64,000 nucleotides of DNA from Paramecium pentaurelia (lineage: Eukaryota > Ciliophora > Oligohymenophorea > Peniculida > Parameciidae): positions 282,385 to 346,384 of the forward strand of contig CAJJDO010000040.1 of NCBI GenBank assembly GCA_905183005.1, written 5' to 3'. The position numbers were made by a program, and so were the translations under genes. The notes beneath the pieces are model-generated. The model was not told the origin of the DNA and did not search any database. It worked only from the letters and a program-made list of their open reading frames with translations. Every line of letters starts with the position of its first letter. Position 1 is the stretch's first letter. This document shows positions 11,136 through 23,493 of this stretch, piece after piece.

Positions 11136-12595
11136 ATGTCATTATTAATCGTAGGAATTGTAATAGGAACAGTTTATGCTGTTGATCCTGATGCTGATAA
11201 AGTAGTGTTTCCAGGGTGGGGAGTATATAATTTTAGCTCTTATTCAGGATATCTTCCAATTGGAGCAGGATTAAGGTTTGATTAATAATGATTTAGATAA
11301 TTGCACTATGTTTTTCTTGAAAGTCAAAGTAATCCCTCTACTGATCCTGTTGTATTATGGTTGAATGGTGGTCCAGGATGTTCTTCGTTACTTGGATTGA
11401 ATGAAGAAATTGGCCCATTTGTAATGGTTGATGAAGATAGGAAATTCAAAAAGAATCCTTACCCATGGAATTCTAGGGCCAATATTTTATTCTTAGAATC
11501 ACCTGCAGGAGTTGGATTTTCAATTAATAAGGATACTTCATATGAATATAATGATGAAAATTCTGGTGAAGACAACTACTAAGCTATATTGGCTTGGTTT
11601 TAAGCATTCAAATAATTTTAAAGAAATAAATTCTTTATTGCAGGAGAATCATATGCAGGTACTCAAAATTAAATAATATATAGGAATGTACATTCCCTAT
11701 ACTTCTAAAGCTATTGTGAATGGAAATAAATAAGCATCATTAAAAATACCTTTGGAGGGTATCTTAATTGGAAATGGTTTATTGGTATCAAATCAATAAA
11801 AGAGATGGGCAGCCTTATAAGAATATTTCCTTAGAAGAAATTTCATGCCACCCACTGCTACAAACACTATAAGAAATATTTGCAGTGTGAAACCAGATTC
11901 AATTAAATGTTTATTGGCTTAATCTTAATTTGAGGAAGTATGCTTAGGATCCAACATTAATATTTATAATGTTTATGGATATTGTAAAGATGATACAACA
12001 CCTGACTTTTTAAAACCTAAAACTAAATCAGGCAAAAATATCAGATACCCATATGTATCCTGGTATGAAGGAAACAATTATTAAAAAGTAGGAAATAGTG
12101 GGGCTCCTTGCTCTGATTTCGGACCCATTACAGAATACTATAATGATGCTGAAGTCTAAGAAGCATTACATATCTTAGAAAGACCTTATTTTTGGTCTGC
12201 TTGTGATATGGAAATTAATTAAGCATACTCTATTAGTAAAAATGGAAGTTATGAAATACTTCCATTTTTAAGTTAATCAGGTGTCAGGATATTAATATAT
12301 TCTGGTGATTAGGATGCTATTGTTAGTGTTGTAGATACTGAATAATCAATTAATATGATACCAGGTATCTAAGAATAAGTTTCATGGACTCCATGGGGCA
12401 ATACTGATTTAGATTTAGCAGGTTGGGTCACCAAATATAATTACTTGAAGTTTGTAGTTGTAAGAGGAGCTGGACATGTAAATTATTAGTATTTATTGAT
12501 ATTAGATGGTCCCTGAAGATCAAAGATAAAATGGCTTTGAAATGTTTGATCATTTCATTAATAATAATGAACTCCCAAAATACCATTTGAATTGA
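11136..12595 (+). CDS. Serine carboxypeptidase (S10 family)
   Basis: ATG at 11136, TGA at 12593-12595; introns of 21 (11276-11296), 25 (11659-11683) and 28 nt. A signal peptide (MSLLIVGIVIGTVYA) precedes the mature domain. Family hallmarks appear in order: VVLWLNGGPGCSSLLGLNEE, PWNSRANILFLESPAGVGFS, the nucleophile Ser in GESYAG, the catalytic Asp in YSGDQDAIV, and the catalytic His in RGAGHMVPEDQ. It removes C-terminal residues from peptides, probably in lysosomes/phagosomes. The second intron falls right after the Ser motif and the third between His and MVP; the paralogue at 55403 has introns at the same three places. Length (about 460 residues) is normal for the family. Confidence 0.95.
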
Positions 12596-12708
12596 ATAGT
12601 ATTATTATATTAACAATATCAAATTCACCTTTTTATTATAAATGATTCTCATCTAATATTATTCAATAATTAGCCTATATATAATAAATAAGAAATAAAT
12701 AATTATTT

Positions 12709-13158
12709 ATGAATACTTGCTCAACAACCGATTTTGATAAAACAGCATAGTTTTTCTTTCCAATTTAATCAAATGCTCCCTTTTCTCCTTAGAAATAATC
12801 ACAAAAATCTCTCTAAATTATATTCATTGATCCTTATAAAAAAGGATCCAATAGCAATATCAAAATAAAAAGAACAAATAGTTAAATAGAACTACCTAAA
12901 TTGTAATTATACACTGAAGCTGAATCTCCTGACAGCCATAAAAAACAAAGAGGCAATTTTATGAAAGATTAATTGTATACTCCAAATGCTAGTAGAGCAG
13001 AAAGATTTCCTTATACTAACATAAATAAATCAAACGAATCTAGTCCTTAAAAAATGTCTAGTTAAATTAGTTTTAATAAATAGAAACAAGTTTAAAAATC
13101 ATTTTTAAAGAGCAGACCTCAATAAAAGATAGTAACAAGAATATTTGGGGAATTATGA
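12709..13158 (+). CDS. Unknown polar protein, 149 aa
   Basis: Continuous ciliate-code frame without intron from ATG 12709 to TGA 13156-13158. Rich in Ser, Lys, Gln and Asn (PESDSHKKQRG-like stretches; SRAERFPYTN near the middle). No domain, membrane segment or signal peptide is seen. Its 3' end faces the GPATCH1-like gene 35 bp away. Confidence 0.65.
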
Positions 13159-13193
13159 TATTATTTATTTATTAATATTGATTATATCAATAA

Positions 13194-15200
13194 TCACTAT
13201 TAATCTTCCTCTTCATCATCTCCAAATATCAATTCGAATATATTTTGATCTTAAATTCTACTAGGCAGCATATCCTCCTTATCTTCAGAGAATTTTATGT
13301 TTCTTTTCTCTTATTTAGTCACTACTTATGTCTGAGATCTTTCCATATTCTCTAGTTATAATAGTCGTTCTTGTTGATTTCTTTCATATGAGTGTGATTT
13401 AAATGATAATGGTAAACCTAAAGCAACTGGATCAAATTAAGCTTAGGATTAAGTATATTCTTATGGTTGCATGAAACCACCAGATTTGAATCTAAAATTA
13501 TTAAAATCATAATAAATACTCTTTTTTATCCATAAACAAGAAGTTTCTATTATTAGTTGCCATATTTGGTTTTTGATGACTTCTTTCATTAATTTTCTCT
13601 ATCATAGTTTTTTCATCATCATTATATGGTTAAGGAACTCCCATTCTCTTACAAAATAAATCTTCTGGAATCCACCTCTTATGCACTCTCTAACTCAAAA
13701 AAGGATTAGGTTTTTCTTATTATTCTATTGGTTTTTATGGTTCTTATTTTTTTTCAATAACATTCTTTGAGGTGACTTAAAACATTTAATAAAGCCTTTC
13801 AAAATCAATTTTTTCTTCCTCATCTAATTATATTTATTATTCAGTTGTCTTATTTAATTTTTGCATAACAAAATTAGCATATCTTTATTATTTATCAGGT
13901 TAATGAGGAAATAAATTTAAAATATTAATGTTATCTTAACTTTCATTTTTATCCTATTAATTAGGTTACTATCCAACAAGCATTGTTTAATTGATTCCTT
14001 TGACAAACTTTTATTTGCTTATGTCTCTTTTAATAGAACTAGCTATTAAATTTTATAATAAATTAATTACCAGTTTCTTCTTCTCTAAATATTTCTTCCC
14101 TCTTTGAACTAGATGCAGGCTTTTTAAAATTTGTCTTATTGATAAAAAGAAAAGAATAATCTTTTCCTTAATCCAATAGTTTCTTAGCTTTATGATATGG
14201 ATCATAATCTTCAGGAACATTAATTAGATAATCTTTAGTATCTATTCTTAATGGAATGATGTCTTTAGTAAATCTCATACCAATATCTAGAGCCCCCTTA
14301 ACTTATTTCCTTTTATTTTAATAAGGTTCATCATCATCTTCAATTGTATTGTTATCTTAAATTATAAATTTTTATTTACATTCTTCTTCCTTATCTTAAG
14401 ATGTAAATCCATTCATTTTGATTCTGTTATCTTTTTTTCTCTTTTCTTCATCTTCATCAATTATAATAGAAGCATTTTATTTAATAAAAGTCCAAAATGC
14501 TTATTCTAAGGGATTTGAGGGATTACCAAATGTATCTATATTTTATTTATAACCTAATCCAGTGTATTAATTATTAGTTTAATTTAGATATTTTAAATTA
14601 TAACCTTAAGAAGGTTCTTGTTTTTATTGTTCAACATTTGTATTTCTCTTTTTGATCATTTATTTCCTTAATCGCATAAGTACTTAATAACCCACTGACT
14701 TATTGTCTCTGTAAATCAATTCCTCTGGTGCTGATCCTTAGAGCCATCTTAACTTAAAGTGCATTCAATATACCCAGATCCAGATCCTAATTGCTGCTGT
14801 AAAAAGTTGATCTCATTCTAACCAAATGTATCATATTCTGATTAAATCGTAACATTAACTCCTAGCTTTTATCTTCCTATATCATCTTCATCCATATAAT
14901 CCTTAATTGATTAATTATTGTATTTTGCTAATTTAACTTATCTTTAATACCTCTATTTGTTCTTGTGGATATAAATTTCTATGGAGCCCATCCTTATTTA
15001 GAACCAACTGTGTTCTTAAACCCAGCCTCAAATCCACCTTCAAAGGCTCCATGAAATCTCTTATGTCCCTTTTCATCTCTAGCCTCCATGTTATAGAAAT
15101 TATCCTTTTTGGTTATTTCCTCTTCTTCAAATAATGTTCCAATAAGTTTCTTATCAAGGAAATGATTTCTTATCTACGACTACTATTATTATTAAGACAT
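13194..15200 (-). CDS. GPATCH1-like (DUF1604) protein
   Basis: ATG at 15200, TGA at 13194. The N-terminus carries the DUF1604 signature of the GPATCH1 family: DEKGHKRFHGAFEGGFEAGF followed by KNTVGSKQGWAPQKFISTR, then KDYMDEDDIGRQKLGV. The C-terminal half has the family's second block, RVHKRWIPEDLFCKRMGVPQ. GPATCH1 proteins are associated with the spliceosome. Introns of about 23, 28 and 28 nt are clear; a further break near 14730 needs either a 17-nt intron or a sequence error. Where a G-patch would be expected there is SVGYQVLMRLRKQMIKKRN, without the Gly/Trp-rich consensus. The family call is firm; splice function is by homology. Confidence 0.85.
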
Positions 15201-15544
15201 TTTTAAATAATATTTATATCCTTATTTATACATTATATAGAAATAAACCTAAAATATTTCATGTTATACAAAGATCTAAATAATCTTGATATTATATATA
15301 ATATTCCATCAAGAAAAATACCTCTTTAAATTGATAACAAAAGAAAATTTAAATTTAAATTACATTAATATATTTGGATAAATTTTGTATTTTTCTATTA
15401 AGAGAAATGAACTTGGATAAATTATTAAACCAATATTTTGTAGTAGATACTTTAATTATGTAGATACAAAATGTAATTTATTTTATTTAATGGTGTCTAA
15501 AGTTTTAAATAAAAATATAAACAGATCAATTAACAAAATAAATA
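15201..15544. other. Intergenic, 344 bp
   Basis: AT-rich divergent spacer; nothing recognised. Confidence 0.4.
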
Positions 15545-15981
15545 ATGTTAGGTAAAAGATAATAATTATAAGAATTATTGAAAAAATTTATAAAAAATAA
15601 AGATTTTGATCATGAAATTCAAAAAGAAAACATTAATTTTGATTTAATTATATTTAAAGTGGATCAAAATATATCATCTATTGAATTTTAATCAATATAA
15701 GTTCCATAGAATCTTAGTTATCTTACCAAAATGAGATTTTATATTAATTTATGAATCTGATAAACATGTAACTTTATATATTCATTTAATGTTGGATTAT
15801 AAGACTCATAATTTAATTAAGGAATTATTCCTGAAATTCTACTATTATAACCTTAATAATATATCTACTGTCATCTAATCAAGATGATGGGGTCGAAGAA
15901 GTAGATTTGGAACTGTTGCAAGAAGAATCAATACTAAGAAAGTAAAAGAAGAAAAATAATATGAGGAATCTAAAAGAATGA
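15545..15981 (+). CDS. Small unknown protein, introns uncertain
   Basis: ATG at 15545 opens MLGKRQQLQELLKKFIKNKD and continues about 50 codons. A second coding-like block in another frame (LIYESDKHVTLYIHLMLDYK) and a third (DDGVEEVDLELLQEESILRK) follow, ending at TGA 15979-15981. A 19-nt intron would connect the first two; the second join is not resolved. It may be a small acidic-tailed protein; no family is recognised. Confidence 0.35.
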
Positions 15982-16100
15982 AAAGTAAATACAAAATAAA
16001 ATGGAGAAAAACAAGAGAGGAGAAATAATTGACTATAATCAATTGATTATTTTCTAATCTACATTAAATTTTATTTTCTAGATTTTATTTCAATTGTTAG

Positions 16101-17075
16101 ATGGAATTTAAGAAAGAAAAGCCTAAAGCAACATCACAAAGATTTAAAAAGATTACTTAAAAGCTTGGAATCTAATCGTTAAATAAAGAAGAAAGATTTG
16201 ATGAAGGAATGAAAGATTTTCATAATTTAGATACATTTTTCACAGTCACTGATTTACTGAAAGATATGAATAAGGATCAGCCAACTCCAGAGAGATAAGC
16301 TTTATTTGAAAGTTAATAAACTTTAATTAAAACAAAACTAAAACTTAAAAAATGGAAATCAGAATACCCTGATTATTTGAAGTTTGAAGTAAAACCTCCT
16401 TAAACTTAATATCGAAATAAGGTTGCTCTATTATAAAAAGCATAAACTCATTTGAATTTGTAAAAATACGAACCTTAACTTTATAAAGAGGTTGAGAATT
16501 TATCATGTTTGTTAAAAGATAAATTTAAAAATGTTGATATGAAGGAATATCCACAACTTTAATTATTTTAGGAAATCAGTCAATTTGAAGATTTAAGAAT
16601 AAGAACAGAATTTAATGAAAGTTTGAGAGATAGTTATCGTAAAGATAGACTTTCTTTAAAATTGGAATAATTTGAATAAAAACCTACTGTCTCATATGAT
16701 ACATATTATAAGAATTATCATAATTAAGCTGAATAATTAAGAAATCGACTAAAATAATAATAAATGAATTTTTTTAATTAAAAATGGGGAAATTCAGTAG
16801 TAAAAATGAAAATGAAAGAAGCTTAAGATAAAAGAGGATTCATAGAAAAAGCAAAATAAGTCAGAAGATAAGCAGTTACTAAAAAAGTTGCATTACCATA
16901 TCTAGCCCCTATTATTAAAAATATTATAACTGATATATGTATGGAAGAAGCTGAAATGATGGAATAAAAAAGAAATTTAAAAAATGAAATTCAAGAATTA
17001 GCAAAGGTTTGTTCTGATTTTTATGATCCTAAACCAGAACCATAAATTATGGGATTAAGAATAATTAATTCTTGA
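16101..17075 (+). CDS. Unknown Lys/Glu/Gln-rich protein, 324 aa
   Basis: A single exon from ATG 16101 to TGA 17073-17075. Mostly helical and charged, with a Lys-rich N-terminus (MEFKKEKPKATSQRFKKITQ) and a C-terminal helix (MMEQKRNLKNEIQELAKVCS). It has a regular Y/F-containing mid-section (VSYDTYYKNYHNQAEQLRNR). No signal peptide, membrane segment or known motif is seen. Perhaps cytoskeletal, but that is a guess from composition only. Confidence 0.75.
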
Positions 17076-17337
17076 AATTCTTCTCAAATTATTTTAATTA
17101 ACATAACTAAAAATAGATTATAAAATATATAATTTTATATTTATTTAAATATAAAAATAAACTAAATTAGTTTTACTAATATTGTAAATTAGTTAATAAT
17201 ATGTAAAGATATTTTAGATATATATTTATACTTGTTTATAAATGTATATCAAAATTCTATAATAGTATTTTTAAATTAATAAATATTATGTTTATAATAA
17301 TTACTATAAATAAATAATAAATATTCATATATATTAA

Positions 17338-18087
17338 TCAAACAGCTAGAAAATTTTCCATAGATTTTAAAAACTCCATATATAGTCTTTACTCTTTGTC
17401 AATTGAATATGCTTCAATTAATGCATTCAATGATTAATTAATACCATAACTTTCTAGATAAGTATAAAGTGATTGTTTTAATTACTATAAAATTTATTAT
17501 TATTTCTTACTTCATCTAATTTATTAATTTCTGGTCCTGGATAATCTCTTAAGAATTTACGATATTTGGATCTAGTTTTGTACTCTTGGATATCATAGAC
17601 TGGTTGTACGTAATTGATGAAAGTAGTCTGGTTACCTGTAGTACAATCCTTTCAAGTAATACTTGTATTGCATTCAAAAGCTATAGCTTCTCCTTTTTCA
17701 GTTTCGATTAATACTGTATAATCTACAGAAAGAATTCCTAATTCTAATTCTTATTTAGTCTCTTAGATTTTTTATTGTATTTTGTCTTGGTATTTTGGAT
17801 TTTATGAGATGGATTAGTCTTCTTTTGATACTTTTCTAATAATAAAGTGATTTTTTTCAAAATTATTACATTTTGCCTTCTAAAGGTGGTGGTGTACCTC
17901 TGAATTCAATTGATATCTTTTTAGATGAAAATTCTTTATTAAAAGTAACTTTATTAGTTTTTGGATCATCTATCAATTAAAATCCTAGATGTTTGATTTA
18001 TTTCATTAATGTAGGTTCTTATTCATATTAGTGATATTCATATTTATACTCTTTAGATATTGTTTTAAATAGAGTTCCTCTTGCCAT
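17338..18087 (-). CDS. MAM33/p32 (C1QBP) family mitochondrial protein
   Basis: ATG at 18087, TGA at 17338, with introns of 34, 27 and 26 nt. The C-terminus matches the MAM33/p32 signature well: DYPGPEINKLDE, then LYTYLESYGINQSLNALIEA and YSIDKEQRLYMEFLKSMENF. The middle contains the usual beta-strand blocks (LGILSVDYTVLIETEKGEA, TTFINYVQPVYDIQEY). These acidic trimeric proteins sit in the mitochondrial matrix and support mitochondrial translation and respiration. The N-terminus (MARGTLFKTISKEYKYEYHQ) is short for an import signal. The start lies 69 bp from the divergent gene at 18157. Confidence 0.88.
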
Positions 18088-18156
18088 TGATATATTCGAA
18101 AACCTAGAGAAAGAAATGAATCTCAACATTATTATAATATTTTAATTATTAATAAT

Positions 18157-19406
18157 ATGATAGATCGAAGGAGTCAGAGTCCTATGGCTACAAGCTAAAA
18201 AATGGGAACTGCAAGAGCCATCTTTGATACAGGTACAGAATAAGAACCGACAAAGAGATTAACAAGATCAATAAAAAATACTAGTGCAGATCCTTAATAA
18301 ACAGACTATAAATAATATTAAAATTAGACTTTTTTAGGGATATAAGGTTCTTAAGAGATAAATTGTAAATTGTATGTTTATTTAAAAAGCATAAAATTCA
18401 CGTTAAATAACTTAAGAAAATTTTGAGTATCGGAAACCAGAAACGGACACTCTCAATTTTAGAACAGTTCAAACTTATAAACCTTAAGAAGTAAGTGCTT
18501 AACCAACTTCTTAATTTAACTACTAAAGTTTTGAATACAAAAAACCAGACGCTGGTCGTGCAGGATCTTACATTTAGTCAGGTACTTGAACTATTTAATT
18601 ATAGCGTACAATACAACATGTATTTAATATTTTTATTACTCAAGTTTAAGAACCAATAGGGAGTTAGCTTAACTTTCAGAATAAAACTCTGTATGAACCA
18701 CCAAAATAAGATAATACATTTACAAAATATGAATTAAATTCATTTGATAAATATAAAACTACTTATGAATAGCCTAAAAATTATGAAAAGTTTGAACAAT
18801 ACAAATTTGAACCTATGAAGTATGATTTCAATTTACCTGAATAACCAAAAGAATATCAATCATCATATAAATCTATTCCATAAGCAAAACCAAATTTATC
18901 AGTTGTGTAATTCTATTAATTTAATATAGTCAAACTTAATATACTCCTTACAATCCTGATAGAATTACTTTGGATACATAAATAAATAGAACTACTTTAA
19001 ATCCTCCACCTCCAATCGAATCATTAAATATTGGACCTAGAAAAACAGAAGAAATAATTCGACCTTCAGAAATTCAAATAAAAACCTAAAAACCAATAGA
19101 TCCTATTATTAATAAAGGATAGTATCCTCCTTCAATCCATGCAGAATCAATTAAAAATGAATAAATATATAGACCAACAACTCCAGTGTATACATAATAA
19201 TAATAATATCAATTATCAAATTAAAAATAACCTGAATCATAATATAAGTAAGAAACTATAGATATTATGAATAAACCAAGTTATAAATGTAAATTAATAA
19301 ATTATTAAATTTAGTTGATTTACCTAAGAAATTTGTTGAAGAAATTGTCATAATAGAAAATGAAGCTAATGAACATGAATTTAATGCAGGTTGTCAGATA
19401 TTTTGA
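18157..19406 (+). CDS. Tyr/Pro/Gln-rich unknown protein
   Basis: ATG at 18157, TGA at 19404-19406. Five short introns (25, 23, 25, 23, 26 nt) all have clean GT...AG ends and restore one frame. The protein is about 375 residues and dominated by Tyr, Pro, Gln, Lys and Glu in loose repeats (FNYQSFEYKKPDAG; YEKFEQYKFEPMKYDFNLPE; TPYNPDRITLDTQ). The C-terminal tail is more ordinary (DLPKKFVEEIVIIENEANEH). No domain is recognised; the composition resembles disordered cytoskeletal linker proteins. It precedes the PPCDC gene by 30 bp. Confidence 0.75.
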
Positions 19407-19436
19407 TATATTTGAATAAATAATATATATATATTA

Positions 19437-20027
19437 ATGTAATAAGATAATAATTAAAGAGAATTTAAAATACTAATAGGATTTACAGGTTCAGTAGCTT
19501 CAATTAAAGCTGAACAATTGATTAATGATATTTAAAAGAAATTCAAAGAATTTAATTATACAATAAAGATAAGAATTATTACAACACAAAATGCATAAAA
19601 ATTTATGAATCCTTAAATTGAAAATATAGAACATTTTTCAGATGAGGATGAATTTAAAACATGGAAATAAAGAAATGATCCAGTATTACATATTGAATTA
19701 AGAAAATGGGCAGATTGCTTATTGATTGCTCCTTTATCAGCCAATACAATGGCTAAGATTTCTAATGGTTTATGTGATAATTTATTAACAAATGTTGCTA
19801 GAGCATGGGATTATAAGAAACCTATGATTTTAGCTCCTGCAATGAATACTATGATGTATGAAAATCCAATTACTTTTAAACAAATTAATAAACTATAAAA
19901 GATGGGTGCTTTTATAATAGATTCAATTAGTAAAACCTTGATTTGTGGTGATATTGGTAAGGGAGCAATGGAAGAGACAAATAATATATCATGTATTGTC
20001 TATCAACGATTAGTCTCTAAAACTTGA
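19437..20027 (+). CDS. PPCDC: Phosphopantothenoylcysteine decarboxylase
   Basis: An intron-free frame of 196 residues. It decarboxylates 4'-phosphopantothenoyl-cysteine to 4'-phosphopantetheine in coenzyme A synthesis, using FMN. Family landmarks are all present: N-terminal FMN-binding KILIGFTGSVASIKAEQL, catalytic His in LHIELRKWADCLLIAPLSAN, the NGLCDNLLTNVARAW block, the substrate-clamping APAMNTMMYENP, and the catalytic Cys in LICGDIGKGAMEE. Length equals that of plant and animal PPCDC. The ATG at 19437 gives a short polar leader (MQQDNNQREF) directly before the first beta strand. Only 30 bp separate it from the upstream gene and 19 bp from the next. Confidence 0.95.
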
Positions 20028-20046
20028 ATTTATTATTTATAATTAT

Positions 20047-20634
20047 ATGCAATAATGTATTATTTAGAATGATTTTGATGCTGAAGATGTGAGTCCTTGG
20101 CAAGAGATGAATTTATCCCCTTAATCTATTCTTTATAAATAGAATCAATAATATAGAAGCTCAACAATTTATTCTGGCAAGGATGAAAAGTAAAAAATAA
20201 ACAATACAAAGACCAGTTATTCTAAATTAACTAAACATACAGCAACAACTACAACTACAGAATTTCCTATTAGATGTTTAAGAAACAGAGTTAGGAGTAT
20301 AGATTAGACTTAGAAATAGTTTTTGAAAGCAACTCCTGTAAAATAATATTGTGACTTTAAACTGTCAAAAGAGTTATTGATGTATAGAAATACTGCTGAT
20401 TTTCCTAAACAAACTTTGCCTCGTAATTTCTTATCATTCTAAAGATTAAAGAAATCCTATAGTAGAAAATAAACTGTTCATTCTCAAGAACTAAATCCAC
20501 AATTATTATAGCTTTAGATGCAAATGAAAAAAATGGAAGAATAAGTATAATAATAAAAGAAATCTTCATGGGAAATTGGTGCTCGTAGACTTTCTAATCC
20601 CAAATTCTAAACATTTTTAAGTACTTAAGTTTGA
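20047..20634 (+). CDS. Unknown polar protein, 195 aa
   Basis: Single exon from ATG 20047 to TGA 20632-20634. It has an acidic N-terminus (NDFDAEDVSPWQEM), a Thr/Ser-rich part (KHTATTTTTEFP), a basic centre and a Gln-rich helix (LQLQMQKMEEQVQQQKKSS) before a conserved-looking SWEIGARRLSNPKFQ end. No known domain. It starts 19 bp after PPCDC in the same direction. Confidence 0.7.
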
Positions 20635-21426
20635 TATATAAATCTAAATTTTGGACTTACATTTTATAAATAAAAATACTTTCTATTAAACTACCTGAAT
20701 TCATTCATCCTTCTATTTCTAGATCTTTTATTATAAGCATAATAATAAAAAAGAAATTCTTAAATCAATATAGTTAATTGGAAGCAAAATTATTATTGGT
20801 ACTCAATCATAAAAAACTTATATCTCACTTTAGATTATTACTAAATTGGTCAAATCAACTAAAATTATAATATTGTCTGCATTAAAGAGAGGATCTCTTT
20901 TCAAATGATAGTTCGATATGATTTTAATTTATTGAACAATGAATGAAGAATATCAATCAGAAAATTAAAACCATATTAAACTTATAAAGATAAATAAAAA
21001 TTAAGCAAATAATTAACTTGTACTTAATTAACTATAACAAACAGACTTAGTTTTTAATTTAATAACACAAACAATAAAGAGCAATCTTAAATTCTTAAAA
21101 TCTTGAGAATAAACTTAAGACAATAAGAAAATAAGGAAATTTTATACTCAATTTTTAAGACCTGACATATATTTAAATAAATTAGGTATTAATTCGTAAA
21201 ACTGCTCAATATTAAGTTATCAATTAAATTTAATAGATTAAATAATTAATATAATTGTCTTAATGAAAATGAAAAAAAAGAATAGAACTAAACAAAAAAT
21301 TATAGAAATTTAGACTAAATTTTCTTATTCTGAATAAGCAAATAAGAGTAAAAAAACTGATTAACTTTGTAAAAGCATAAGAAAACTAAAATATTAATAC
21401 TATATTTGTTTTTATTTTATATAATT
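20635..21426. other. Weakly coding or intergenic stretch
   Basis: Contains an ATG frame from 20941 (MNEEYQSENQNHIKLIKINK) that ends after about 56 codons, plus other short frames to 21290. Introns joining them into a gene could not be placed. A small gene is possible; chance frames are equally likely. Confidence 0.3.
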
Positions 21427-23452
21427 ATGGGAACTTGTGTTTAAAGTGGAAATTAGAAATAAAATGAAAGCAACACATATGATTAAGTCAGACTAAATGA
21501 AAATAGACATGTTTAAATGGATCCAGAACAGTAATTGGAATGGAAAAGATAATAAAATAGAGATGTAAATATCTGAAATATGCAGGAAAGTATACTAAAA
21601 CGATAATTAGAGGCAGAAGAATTCTAAAAGCAATAACTATTAGAAAATTAAAATATACATCATTAAATAGTATAAATAATAATATATAATTAGTAGAAAA
21701 ACTTAAATGATTCTGAAAATGATTCATCAAACTTACAAGTTGACTTAGAGTTGAGATCATTAAATTTTCAAGTATAGGATATGACATAGTAAAGAAATTC
21801 TTCTCTTTATGAAACTGAGAAAAAATAATAAAGATCATTCACCTAAGGTTTATCATAACAAGAAAAAAATGATAATCTATTTTAGTAGTCAGAGACAAAT
21901 AATAAATTGATTGATTTTCTGTCTAAAAGTAAGATAGAGGTTCTATTAAATCCTCTTCCTTCTCCAACTAATTTATAAGGAAATATTGAATTTGGTGTAT
22001 ATGAAGCATTTGATAGTGCAGAAATCACACCATTAGCAACTCCAAAATAAGATATAGAATCTGAATGTGAAGAATTAAAAGAAGAAGACCCACTATATTT
22101 TGAATTAGAAATTGTGTAAGTTAAGAAAGAAGAGGTTCTATAACCAGAACAATAATCATTTCATTCCGAATAAATAAAATCATAGGTAATTCTTAATAAT
22201 TCACTCTTTTAATAACATTAAGAAGATACAATATCTTTAGAAGATGACAATCCTCAAGAAGTATAATAACAAATTCCTCCTCCCTAAGAACGATAAATTA
22301 TTCTTTAATCCTCAAGAGGAGAATAAATGATTATGTCCTTTGCTCCAAATTAATAATAATTATTCATAAAGTCTTAATAAAAATCTTAATCTGAAAATGA
22401 GGTTGAAATTGAAATACTAAATCATAAACCAAGTTTAGAAAGAGCAGTCCCATCAAATACTGATATCCTTAATATATAAAATGAACATGTAGTTGCGTTG
22501 TCTCTCTAATTGGAACCAATAAACATAAATATTGATATGAATGCTTGTGAAATGTTGGGTCCATATTTAATTCTAGACACTGGAGATATTTATGTAGGTA
22601 CATGGTAAATGGGTAAAAGACATGGGTTTGGGAAATAAATATTTTCTAATGGAGCCTATTATGAAGGATAATGGCTAAACGATTTTTTAAATGGATATGG
22701 CAGATATATTTTTTAAAATGGTGATTATTACTCAGGAGAGTTTGTTCATGGGGAAAGAGAAGGTGTTGGAGTATTGGTCTATTAAGATGGTTCCTCATAT
22801 GAAGGTAAATGGTTAAAGAATTAAAAAGTAAATATAATAATAATATTTAAAGGATGGTGAGGGAAGAGAATAAACTGGAGATGGTAATATCTATATAGGA
22901 TCATTCAAAGCTAATAAAAAGGATGGTAAAGGTAGATTGGAATATGTAGATGGATGCATTTTTTTAGGGATGTTTAAAGAAGGTTAGATTAGTGGAAAGG
23001 GAACCTAAACTTGGCCAGATGGAAAAAGATATGAAGGAGAATGGAAGGATGGGAAAATGCATGGTTAAGGAGAATTCATATGGGGAGAAGCAAAGACTTA
23101 TAAAGGAGAGTATGTAAATAATGTGAGGTAAGGATATGGAGAATACAGTTGGCCAGATGGGAGAACATACAAAGGAGGATGGAAGAATGGAGTTATGCAT
23201 GGGAAAGGTTTAATGATTTGGCCTGATTAGAGATTACAGAAAGGGATTTGGATCAATGGATAAAAACAAATTACTAAAGAAGAATAGGCTTTATTATCAA
23301 AAGTAAAGAAGCCTAATACTGCTGATACATCTGTAAATAAGACTAAGGATTTTGGTGCTGAGGTTAAGGAACAAAAAGAACAATAACAAAAGTAATTTAT
23401 ACCTCAATCTAAAATATAAGTAAAGAAGAGCAAAACAGAATCTTAAAATTGA
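21427..23452 (+). CDS. MORN-repeat protein with myristoylation-type N-terminus
   Basis: ATG at 21427, TGA at 23450-23452, with introns of 21 and 25 nt. The first ~370 residues are acidic and Gln-rich. The C-terminal half holds eight or nine MORN repeats of about 23 residues (YVGTWQMGKRHGFGKQIF; YEGQWLNDFLNGYGRYIF; YEGEWKDGKMHGQGEFIW; YKGGWKNGVMHGKGLMIW), which form a beta-hairpin meander that binds lipids or scaffolds membranes. The protein begins MGTCVQSG: Gly2 and Cys4 fit N-myristoylation plus palmitoylation, so it is probably membrane-associated. A Lys-rich tail (KVKKPNTADT; KVKKSKTESQN) follows the repeats. Similar proteins sit at cortex or cilia. Confidence 0.9.
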
Positions 23453-23493
23453 TTAATATTTAATTTAACTAAATTTAAAGTATTTATTTTTAA

